From the NCBI GenBank assembly GCA_018895675.1, contig JAHIOG010000326.1, positions 1-8,533 of the forward strand: DNA of 8,533 bases, written 5' to 3'. The DNA comes from a bacterium (GTDB lineage: Bacteria > Fidelibacterota > UBA2242). The translations under genes were made by a program, and so were the position numbers. The notes beneath the pieces were generated by a model that had not been told where the DNA came from, ran no database searches, and saw only the letters and a program-made list of their open reading frames with translations. Positions 1 to 6,057 of this stretch are shown here, one piece after another. How positions within the stretch are numbered: the first letter of the stretch is position 1; the number at the start of each line of letters is the position of its first letter.

Positions 1-168
1 CTTCCTCAATTCAGAATCACTGACTCCTTCTGCACAACGCACCGGTACGCCAATTTCTCGATCCCTTTCCAATAAGGATACTGAGGCACCCAGACTAGCT
101 GCGAATCTTGCTGCTGTTGATCCAGCCGGACCGGCGCCGACAACAACGATATCGTAATGCTGCCTCAT
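1..168 (-). CDS. Geranylgeranyl reductase family FAD-dependent oxidoreductase (N-terminal 56 residues, cut by window edge)
   Basis: The first 56 codons of a flavoprotein are visible; the rest lies beyond base 1. Residues 5-16 (YDIVVVGAGPAG) form the dinucleotide-binding beta strand and GxGxxG loop, and E34 at the end of the second strand is the expected ribose-binding acid. The following segment, residues 35-49 (RDREIGVPVRCAEGV), is the signature of the geranylgeranyl reductase family, including the archaeal digeranylgeranylglycerophospholipid reductases; C45 sits in its conserved PxxC segment. Family members saturate the double bonds of polyprenyl chains on lipids, quinones or chlorophyll precursors. 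The ATG is preceded by AAGGAG seven bases away, inside the end of the ferredoxin gene, only four bases upstream. That coupling suggests the ferredoxin is its electron donor. Family assignment is firm; the substrate is not determined. Confidence 0.87.
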   Translation of the reverse strand, partial: MRQHYDIVVVGAGPAGSTAARFAASLGASVSLLERDREIGVPVRCAEGVSDSELRK

Positions 169-172
169 ACTT

Positions 173-352
173 TTACTCCTTACCTACCGTCGATAATGCC
201 GCAAAAGGACATATCTTTACACAGGCATCACAATCAATACAAACAATTTCATCAATTGATAATTCAGTTTCAGTCATTTCGATACAATCAACAGGACAAA
301 CTGATATACAAGTACCACAAAGATCACATCTGTTTTTGTCAATTCTGATCAT
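173..352 (-). CDS. Small 2x[4Fe-4S] ferredoxin
   Basis: This complete 59-residue gene is short enough to be missed by length-filtered gene calling. It encodes a classical bacterial dicluster ferredoxin. The first cluster motif is CDLCGTCISVCP (residues 9-20) and the second is CIDCDACVKICP (residues 38-49), each CxxCxxCxxxCP. As usual, the fourth cysteine of each motif should ligate the other cluster. There is no signal peptide or membrane segment, so the protein is a soluble cytoplasmic electron carrier. Its ATG overlaps the UbiA stop codon as ATGA, and a strong GAGGAGG ribosome binding site seven bases upstream lies within the UbiA C-terminal codons. Its own last codons carry the binding site for the reductase gene. 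In Methanosarcina acetivorans a neighbouring ferredoxin supplies electrons to geranylgeranyl reductase, and the gene order here suggests the same role. The ferredoxin call is certain; the partner is inferred. Confidence 0.95.
   Translation of the reverse strand: MIRIDKNRCDLCGTCISVCPVDCIEMTETELSIDEIVCIDCDACVKICPFAALSTVGKE
176..181 (-). promoter_or_regulatory. Ribosome binding site of the geranylgeranyl reductase gene, inside the ferredoxin 3' end
   Basis: AAGGAG on the minus strand, seven bases before the ATG ending at 166, formed by the last sense codons (AAG GAG) of the ferredoxin gene. It fixes the reductase start and suggests translational coupling. Confidence 0.8.
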
Positions 353-1314
353 GCTTCATCCTCCTCAACCTTAAATGTGGGATAATCAAGGTTGAAGCGA
401 TTAATATAATAAACACGAGCGATGTAAAAATTCACCAGGAGAACAAAAAAGAAAAGCGGATACTGAACACACAGTATCAGTGCAATGAACAATAAGGGAT
501 ATCGAATAGTCCGCAATACCCAAATATCGTTTGGTTTTGCAAGCATGATAATATAAAGCGGTAAGGATATTAAAATAGGATGAGTTATGATCGGATCGTG
601 AAGTATCAACCCAAGAATAAATCCAAACAATACCCATATAAATGCCATCCAAACAGTGATATATCTTCCATATTTAACCGCAAAGGTCTTTTTATCATGT
701 TTTAAATCACCTTTCTCGTCAGGCAAGGTTGTTAACAATGCCACCGATCCCCATGCAAAAACGTAAGGTACCATCTGAATGAACATTTTTACCTGAAATT
801 CTCCTGCCATCAGCCAGCCGATGCTAAACAGGAATACACCGCCAATTAAATTAGTTATAATTCCCAGTATGGGGCGGTCTTTCCATTTGAACGGCGCAAA
901 ATTATAGAGATATCCCCAAAACAAAATAAATAATGCTATTACTATAAATAACAGTACGCTTTGAATGAGATATACAACTAAGGATATGCAAATCAGAATA
1001 TAGGCGATCTTCAACGCTTTTTCAGGAGGAATGTGATTTTCAGAGATCAAAAATAGTTTTTTATTATCCCGATCGGTTTCAATATCCTGCAGCTGGTTTA
1101 AAATAAACGTAGCGCCGGCTGCCAGTGTTAGAATGAAAAAATTAAACAGCGTTAACCAATTGATAGAAGTTTGCCACCAAATAACTGAGCCGTTTACCGT
1201 ACTGTATGCGGAATAACCGGCGAGAGTGATGATCCAGACCGGAAAAAAGAGCGTTGGTCGAAGGATAAACAGGTAATCCAGTGGTTTTAAATATTTCAAG
1301 GGTATTTTAAACAT
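349..1314 (-). CDS. UbiA-family prenyltransferase
   Basis: An integral membrane aromatic or glyceryl prenyltransferase of about 321 residues. Counting from the upstream ATG at 1317, the first Asp-rich motif is N74-Q-L-Q-D78-I-E-T-D82 (NxxxDxxxD) and the second is D200-E-K-G-D204-L-K-H-D208 (DxxxDxxxD). These bind Mg-diphosphate of the prenyl donor. The loop at 138-149 (YNFAPFKWKDRP) and R20-P21 before the first helix are also typical. Eight to nine hydrophobic helices fill the rest. UbiA members include DGGGP synthase of archaeal lipids, MenA, UbiA and chlorophyll synthase; the sequence alone does not say which this is. Its stop overlaps the ferredoxin ATG, and the geranylgeranyl reductase follows, pointing to a prenyl product that is then saturated. 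Two tandem ATGs exist: 1314 lies five bases from a GGAG, 1317 only two, so 1314 was preferred. It starts 12-15 bases after purF. Confidence 0.9.
   Translation of the reverse strand: MFKIPLKYLKPLDYLFILRPTLFFPVWIITLAGYSAYSTVNGSVIWWQTSINWLTLFNFFILTLAAGATFILNQLQDIETDRDNKKLFLISENHIPPEKALKIAYILICISLVVYLIQSVLLFIVIALFILFWGYLYNFAPFKWKDRPILGIITNLIGGVFLFSIGWLMAGEFQVKMFIQMVPYVFAWGSVALLTTLPDEKGDLKHDKKTFAVKYGRYITVWMAFIWVLFGFILGLILHDPIITHPILISLPLYIIMLAKPNDIWVLRTIRYPLLFIALILCVQYPLFFFVLLVNFYIARVYYINRFNLDYPTFKVEEDEA
360..366 (-). promoter_or_regulatory. Ribosome binding site of the ferredoxin gene, inside the UbiA 3' end
   Basis: GAGGAGG on the minus strand, seven bases before the ferredoxin ATG at 352-350. 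It is encoded by the Glu-Glu-Asp codons near the end of the prenyltransferase and is the strongest Shine-Dalgarno match in the window, supporting high translation of the small ferredoxin. Confidence 0.85.
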
Positions 1315-1319
1315 CATAT

Positions 1320-1323
1320 CTCC
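1320..1323 (-). promoter_or_regulatory. Ribosome binding site deciding the UbiA start
   Basis: TGGAGA on the minus strand in the short purF-ubiA gap, with GGAG at these bases. Spacing is two bases to the ATG at 1317 and five to the ATG at 1314, favouring the second Met. Confidence 0.55.
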
Positions 1324-1329
1324 AAATAA

Positions 1330-2679
1330 TTAATAATTATCTTCTGAATCTAAATACTTTCCGGTAAAACATGCCGTACAAAAATGTGTTGCCGGCAATG
1401 ACGTTGATTCGATCAGTCCTTCCACAGTGATATATTCCAAACTGTCAACTTCTAAGTATTCACGGATCTGAGCGACCTCTCTTTGATTGGCAATTAGTTC
1501 CTCTTTTGATGGAAAGTCCATCCCATAAATACAGGGGTATTTTACCGGCGGCGATCCAATCCGAATATGAATTTCTGCCGGTTCTTTTTCACGGATCATA
1601 CGAATTAATTTTTTTAACGTTGTCCCGCGCACAATCGAATCATCTACGATAACCACTTTTTGTTGATTAAGAACACCGCCAATCGAATTAAATTTTATTT
1701 TTACCGAAAGATCTCTCATTTCCTGAGTTGGATGGATAAAGGTTCGTCCAATGTAATGATTTCGGATAAGACCGATCTCAAAACGGGCGTCCGAGCGTTG
1801 CGAATAACCCAATGCGACAGTATTACTGGAATCCGGCACCGAAATGACGATATCAGCGCCTTCAGCCGGTTTCTCTAAAGCAAGTATCTTGCCGATTTTT
1901 CGTCGAGTTTTATCAACGTATTCCCCGAAAATACGACTATCGGGTCGGGAAAAATACACATATTCAAAAATACAGTGCCGTGGTTGCGGATCATCGATTT
2001 TGTAACTTTTTTCTTGCTTACAATCCAGGAAAATCATTTCTCCCGGATCAACATCCCGCGCATATTCAGCGCCAACCAGATCGAGTGCGCATGTTTCGGA
2101 AGTAAAAATAACTGTGTCGTTTAACCTTCCCATGCATAGCGGTCGGAATCCATATTTATCACGCGCCACAATCATTTTATCATTGAATAAAATAACGAGA
2201 GAATAAGCTCCCTTTACCTGCCGGAGCGCGTCAAGTATTTTTCCTTCGATTGTTGACTTTTTGGAATGTGCAAACAGATGGATAATATACTCAGTGTCAG
2301 ATGTCGTCTGAAAAAGGGCGCCCTTTTCTTCCAGCCGATGTTTTATGGGATCCAAATCGACAAGATTACCATTATGGGCTATTGCAATCTGGTTGCCTTT
2401 ATAATTAAACACCAGCGGTTGAATATTTACAATTGATTTCTCACCGTGAGTTGAATACCGATTGTGTCCGACCGAAAATTTGCCATGAAGTTTTTGTAAA
2501 TTTTTACGGCTTGAGAAAACCTCCGAAACTAAACCGTGCCCCTTTTCAGAATGTATTTTTGAACCGTTGTATGTCGAAATTCCAACGCCTTCCTGACCGC
2601 GATGCTGTAAGGCATAAAGGCATTGATAGGCAAGTGTTGACGCCTCTTCATTGTTATAAATTCCGACTATTCCGCACAT
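1330..2679 (-). CDS. purF: Amidophosphoribosyltransferase (glutamine PRPP amidotransferase), Fe-S class
   Basis: Catalyses the first committed step of de novo purine synthesis: PRPP plus glutamine gives phosphoribosylamine. It is full length at 449 residues. The protein begins MCGIVGIY, so Cys2 is the N-terminal glutaminase nucleophile. Glutamine-site residues include R73 (HNRYSTHGE) and the SDTE segment at 127-130. The PRPP loop is VVIVDDSIVRGTT (342-354). Four cysteines, C236 (HCIFEYVYFSRPDS), C383 (YPCIYG), C434 and C437 (CTACFTGKY), match the [4Fe-4S] ligands of the Bacillus subtilis-type enzyme, which is oxygen-labile. Unlike the B. subtilis protein there is no propeptide before Cys2, so removal of Met is the only processing needed. 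The start lies one base after the stop of the PHP gene (TAG-G-ATG) and lacks a strong ribosome binding site of its own, so translation probably depends on the upstream gene. Confidence 0.97.
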   Translation of the reverse strand: MCGIVGIYNNEEASTLAYQCLYALQHRGQEGVGISTYNGSKIHSEKGHGLVSEVFSSRKNLQKLHGKFSVGHNRYSTHGEKSIVNIQPLVFNYKGNQIAIAHNGNLVDLDPIKHRLEEKGALFQTTSDTEYIIHLFAHSKKSTIEGKILDALRQVKGAYSLVILFNDKMIVARDKYGFRPLCMGRLNDTVIFTSETCALDLVGAEYARDVDPGEMIFLDCKQEKSYKIDDPQPRHCIFEYVYFSRPDSRIFGEYVDKTRRKIGKILALEKPAEGADIVISVPDSSNTVALGYSQRSDARFEIGLIRNHYIGRTFIHPTQEMRDLSVKIKFNSIGGVLNQQKVVIVDDSIVRGTTLKKLIRMIREKEPAEIHIRIGSPPVKYPCIYGMDFPSKEELIANQREVAQIREYLEVDSLEYITVEGLIESTSLPATHFCTACFTGKYLDSEDNY

Positions 2680-2680
2680 C

Positions 2681-3739
2681 CTATTTTGATTCCAAAATTT
2701 TTATATGATTTGAATAAATCCAGCCGTGTTTACCTTTAAGCACTTCAAGCCGGTATATACCGGGAGTCACCTGTAGATTGATTTTGGTAGCCTTCCCTTT
2801 TTGAAATACTTCACCATTGCGAATTATCCGACAGTGTCCTTTCTCAGGAAGCGATGCTTTAAGAACCGGATGTTTCATTTCACCTGATTCTCCCATCTGT
2901 AATATCCGGTCACCGTCTTCAACCCAAAACCGAAAGCCTCTGGCATCACCCCACCTGTAGTTCGAAATGAATGTTCGCCCGTCATGAATTAACTTAAAAA
3001 TAGTCGATTCAGTTGTTGAATTATCATCGGATTTTGACAATTCATCGTTACAGAGCAAATGAGTCCGAATCGACTTGAACATGATTTTATAATTAAAAAT
3101 TGCTTTTGTGAAAAATCCAAATATTGTGATTTTCGTCGCATGAACATCCACGGAGCCAATTCCGGTGACTTTTCGTTCTAAATTCGCCTTATCCCACCAT
3201 TTTAGAAGCTGTCTCGAAGGAAATGTTGAAAAACTACGCGGGTGTACAACATTCCAGTATTTATTCCGTACGGTTGTCAGTTCAAGCCAGTGAGACATCA
3301 TATTCCATATTTCAATAACTTCAACTTCCGGGTAATCCAGATTTCCCCAGGGGATTGGCGGAAATCCCGCAATTGAAGAATCAATATCTCTTTGTTCAAA
3401 AGGATGAGCGGCAATACCGAGCGCACCCTTCTCTTTTACTGCCTGAATGTATTCTTTGTGAGAGTAAGTTGCGGGCAATATATTATCCAGTCCGAAAGCA
3501 AGATAATGGTGTTGATCATCAGCATCGTTGATTTCATATCCGACAGACACAAAAAGGTCATTATGCCAGCCTGTAAAACCTTCTTCCCTTCCTCTTAATG
3601 TCATATGATCAGACGCTAAAAGGTAGTTCAAGCCGGCTTCCTGTGCCGCCTTTATAATTTCAGAGTATGTTCCGCTTCCATCTGAATAAATGGAATGAGC
3701 GTGAATACATCCAACATACTCTTTAAAATCAGAATTCAT
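2681..3739 (-). CDS. PHP-domain metal-dependent hydrolase (putative phosphoesterase)
   Basis: A 352-residue protein with a clear PHP metal centre. Motif I is H13-A-H15-S with D20 (SDGSGTYSE), motif II is S43-D44-H45, an acid is present at E69 (VGYEIND), motif III is A111-H112-P113, and motif IV is D198-V-H200. PHP proteins hydrolyse phosphoester bonds using two or three metal ions; the substrate here is unknown. After the catalytic domain (about 1-262) comes a beta-rich C-terminal domain (about 265-352). It ends PGIYRLEV...GWIYSNHIKIL, a pattern seen at the end of stand-alone PHP hydrolases. There is no clear signal peptide or membrane helix, so it is probably cytoplasmic. Its ATG overlaps the stop of the small upstream gene as ATGA, with AGGC seven bases ahead, and its stop is one base from purF. 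Linkage to purF could hint at nucleotide or ribose-phosphate turnover, which is only a guess. Confidence 0.88.
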   Translation of the reverse strand: MNSDFKEYVGCIHAHSIYSDGSGTYSEIIKAAQEAGLNYLLASDHMTLRGREEGFTGWHNDLFVSVGYEINDADDQHHYLAFGLDNILPATYSHKEYIQAVKEKGALGIAAHPFEQRDIDSSIAGFPPIPWGNLDYPEVEVIEIWNMMSHWLELTTVRNKYWNVVHPRSFSTFPSRQLLKWWDKANLERKVTGIGSVDVHATKITIFGFFTKAIFNYKIMFKSIRTHLLCNDELSKSDDNSTTESTIFKLIHDGRTFISNYRWGDARGFRFWVEDGDRILQMGESGEMKHPVLKASLPEKGHCRIIRNGEVFQKGKATKINLQVTPGIYRLEVLKGKHGWIYSNHIKILESK

Positions 3740-4095
3740 GATATTGCCTGAATAAATGTGATTGCCAGAAAAACACCCATGACATCCGTTATTAAATCAC
3801 GAATACTAAACATGCCTTTCGGTTTACGACGATCATTAAGCTCCTTTCCTATTCCAAGGGAGATGGTGATTATCCCGGCAGTGTTTATCGATTGATTCTT
3901 TGAAATGCCGGCAATTCTATTCTGAATATAGTAGCCGGTTGTAGTCACCATAAACGAACTGCTTAAATGTTTCAGCTTATCAATTGCAAACCATGGATCT
4001 TTTTGCTTATTTGGCAGTATGTTTCCAAGATCAAAACCGAAAGTATTGCAAAATAGAAGACCGACCAAAATAATGACTGCGATTTTTTTTATCAT
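3736..4095 (-). CDS. Small exported DUF2279/YfiM-like protein
   Basis: A 119-residue protein starting MIKKIAVIILVGLLFCNTFG, a good Sec signal peptide. C16 is not in a convincing lipobox (LLFC), so lipidation is doubtful. The mature part has D39-K40-L-K-H43 in a first helix, then G-K84-E85-L-N-D, then F96-S-I-R-D100 and D104-V-M-G107 in a last hydrophobic helix. This spacing (DKxxH ... KE ... FSxxD ... DxxG) resembles the DUF2279/YfiM family of envelope proteins of unknown function. The open frame extends upstream to 4245, but that extension runs through the transporter gene out of frame and would bury the signal peptide. The ATG at 4095 overlaps the transporter stop as ATGA, the arrangement also used by its neighbour, so it was chosen. 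The weak GGGA just upstream suggests coupling to transporter translation. Real gene: likely. Family: moderate. Confidence 0.72.
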   Translation of the reverse strand: MIKKIAVIILVGLLFCNTFGFDLGNILPNKQKDPWFAIDKLKHLSSSFMVTTTGYYIQNRIAGISKNQSINTAGIITISLGIGKELNDRRKPKGMFSIRDLITDVMGVFLAITFIQAIS

Positions 4096-5447
4096 ATAAT
4101 CCCAAGACCACTCAGAAATATTAGAAGAATCAGAATAGGGGCAACAAATCGAATTAATATTGACCATAATAATGCTAAAAAACCTGAAAAAGAAGCCGCT
4201 CCCTGCTGTAAATGTGGCAACGCTTTCCTTATGCCCCAGAACCAACCGACAAATAACGCAATAAAAATACCGCCTAAAGGTAAAAATATATTTGCAGAAA
4301 TAAAATCAACAAAATTAAAACACGTTCGCCCAAAGATTGTGAAATTCTCCCAACCACAAAATGACATTGCACTGGGAATACCAAGCAAAAATACAAATCC
4401 GCCGAGTACAATTGCGACTGTTTTCCGTTTCAGATGAAATTCATCGACAACAAATGTGGTAATGACCTCCAGGAGTGAAATAGTGGATGTCAAAGCTGCC
4501 ATCGATAACAATATAAAGAAAATTATCCTGAATACATATCCACCCGGTATCGAATTGAATACAATAGGCAAAATATTGAATATCAGCGATGGTCCCTGAG
4601 CTGGTTCTAATCCCATGGCAAACACAGCCGGAAAAATCATAAATCCGGCAAGTATCGCGATAAATGTATCAAGAGCAACGATATTAACGGCGCTATAAAC
4701 AATATTCTCTTTTTTTGACATATAACTACCATAAGTCAGTAACGCTCCCATACCGAGGCTCAATGAGAAGAATGCCTGTCCCAGGGCAAGCATAAAGGTT
4801 TTTCCTGTTATGGCGGAAAAATCGGCTTTTAACAAGTAGCGAACTCCATCGCCCGCACCCTTGAGCATAATTCCTCTGATAACCAATACAATTATTAGTC
4901 CCAGTAACGCCGGCATCATGATTTTACTGGCTCGTTCAATCCCTTTTGTCACACCGGCGTAAATAATTATAACGGTCATGATCATAAAGAGCCCATGAAA
5001 CATCAGAGTCCATTGTGGTTTTGATGATAATGATTCAAATAACTGTCCTGCGGCTTCCGGGTTTTCAAGCTTATGAAAACTCCCTTTTATCGACTCAATA
5101 ACATATCCCAGACTCCAGCCGGCAATGACATTATAATAAGAAAGAATTAAAAATCCGGTAAAGACACCAAGTCCGCCAACCGCGATCCAGAATGGATTTC
5201 CCTTTGATAATTCTCTGAAACTTCCAACCGGATTTTTTTGCACAGTGCGACCGATTAATATTTCCGCGATAACTACAGGAAGCCCCACCAGGATGACACA
5301 TATCAGATAGAGAACTATAAAAGCTGCGCCGCCGTTCTCTCCGACTAAATATGGAAATTTCCATATATTTCCTAAGCCAACCGCAGATCCCGCCGCGGCG
5401 AGAATGAATCCAATTCTGGATCCCCACTGTTCGCGTTTACCGTCCAT
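4092..5447 (-). CDS. Sodium-dependent transporter, neurotransmitter:sodium symporter (SNF/NSS) family
   Basis: A 451-residue LeuT-fold symporter of the usual bacterial length, with about 11 helices; it probably imports an amino acid or related solute with Na+. The unwound first helix reads GSAVGLGNIWKFPY (20-33), the family signature that binds Na+ and substrate. TM3 carries SYYNVIAGW (103-111). The unwound TM6 carries SLSLGMGALLTYGSY (228-242). TM8 has M316-A-A-L-T320-S321-T-I, matching the Thr-Ser pair of the Na2 site. The substrate cannot be read from sequence. The start ATG lies inside the end of the DUF5683 gene (11-base overlap, GGGGG just ahead), and its stop overlaps the next gene as ATGA, so it is translated as part of a coupled set with two small membrane or exported proteins. 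The second and later helices show no truncation or frameshift. Confidence 0.95.
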   Translation of the reverse strand: MDGKREQWGSRIGFILAAAGSAVGLGNIWKFPYLVGENGGAAFIVLYLICVILVGLPVVIAEILIGRTVQKNPVGSFRELSKGNPFWIAVGGLGVFTGFLILSYYNVIAGWSLGYVIESIKGSFHKLENPEAAGQLFESLSSKPQWTLMFHGLFMIMTVIIIYAGVTKGIERASKIMMPALLGLIIVLVIRGIMLKGAGDGVRYLLKADFSAITGKTFMLALGQAFFSLSLGMGALLTYGSYMSKKENIVYSAVNIVALDTFIAILAGFMIFPAVFAMGLEPAQGPSLIFNILPIVFNSIPGGYVFRIIFFILLSMAALTSTISLLEVITTFVVDEFHLKRKTVAIVLGGFVFLLGIPSAMSFCGWENFTIFGRTCFNFVDFISANIFLPLGGIFIALFVGWFWGIRKALPHLQQGAASFSGFLALLWSILIRFVAPILILLIFLSGLGII

Positions 5448-5976
5448 TAAAACCCCCGATATTACAGGAAAAATTCAATCCGACACCCATTGTTTGTGTA
5501 TCCATAACTAATTCGATTTTTTCGCTGGGGAAATTATATAAATGAGCGTCAACATAAGCGTCTAACATTCCGATAAAATAAATCCCTGCACACCACCAGG
5601 CGTACTTATTGCGTTTCTCTCGCGCTCGCCAGGTATTAATTTTGAGATTATAATCTGTTTCTTTAAAAACCGCATCTTTCTTTTCTTGTTCAGATTTTTT
5701 ATTCCACTCTTCAATCCCGATAGTCTCTTTCGTTTCTTTAATATATTGATAAATTGAATTGTATTCGATCATCCTGTAAATGTGGTAAGCCTCAAGAGTT
5801 ACATATATTGCGGCTTTAAGCGGTTTTCGGACATAAAGTTGTCCCCATCCCGGAATTATTGCCGATTTGATCAAAGCGGATCGGGGAGAGATATTTCGTA
5901 TGCTGTCTTTTTTGACCGATTCATGTCCATATATATCCGAAAGGAAACAGGAAGTTATCATTATAATTCCCAACAC
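5437..5976 (-). CDS. DUF5683-like membrane protein with N-terminal signal or lipoprotein-like segment
   Basis: About 179 residues. The core matches the DUF5683 pattern: S30-PRSALIKSAIIPGWGQLY (to 48) followed by a short membrane segment, a charged middle region rich in E and K (79-106), R118-ARE, and a second membrane segment ending M137-LDAYVDAHLY. The function of the family is unknown; members are common in FCB-group bacteria. The start is uncertain. The open frame gives GTG at 5976, but in-frame codons just upstream read Leu-Lys-Lys-Ile directly before it. A CTG start at 5988 would create a regular signal sequence, with ITSC resembling a lipobox (Ile-Thr-Ser-Cys). An ATG at 5961 is also possible. 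The frame is closed upstream by a TAG at about 6022-6024. It overlaps the symporter by 11 bases and follows the lipid kinase after about 80 bases, the loosest junction in the window. Confidence 0.75.
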   Translation of the reverse strand: MLGIIMITSCFLSDIYGHESVKKDSIRNISPRSALIKSAIIPGWGQLYVRKPLKAAIYVTLEAYHIYRMIEYNSIYQYIKETKETIGIEEWNKKSEQEKKDAVFKETDYNLKINTWRAREKRNKYAWWCAGIYFIGMLDAYVDAHLYNFPSEKIELVMDTQTMGVGLNFSCNIGGFNGR

Positions 5977-6057
5977 TATTTTTTTCAGGTTAGTATTTCT
6001 CGTTACAACAGGAATATGAACCTACCTAACAAACGAAAATTATTATAAGTTATCGGA

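Noticed and set aside
108..374. Plus-strand open frames of 63 and 88 codons
   Set aside because: They are antisense to the ferredoxin, whose cysteine motifs are unambiguous; their translations show no recognisable domain.
1321..1340. AT-rich repeat-like AATAATTAATAATTAT between purF and ubiA
   Set aside because: Too short and simple to be a terminator or operator; no GC stem or T-run structure.
4096..4245. N-terminal extension of the DUF2279-like gene to an ATG at 4245
   Set aside because: It runs out of frame through the 3' end of the symporter gene, has a non-membrane, low-complexity composition, and would bury an obvious signal peptide. The ATGA overlap at 4095 is the better start.
4231..4437. 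Plus-strand open frame opposite the symporter
   Set aside because: Shadow of conserved symporter codons; basic low-complexity translation and no ribosome binding site seen.
5131..5427. Minus-strand 98-codon frame inside the symporter gene
   Set aside because: Alternate frame of the most conserved part of the symporter (TM1 region); composition is Arg/Ser-rich as expected for a shadow.
6042..6047. TATAAT on the minus strand in the gap before the DUF5683 gene, as a -10 box
   Set aside because: No matching -35 element about 17 bases upstream (CTGGGC there), and such hexamers are common in AT-rich gaps. An internal promoter in this gap remains possible but is not supported.
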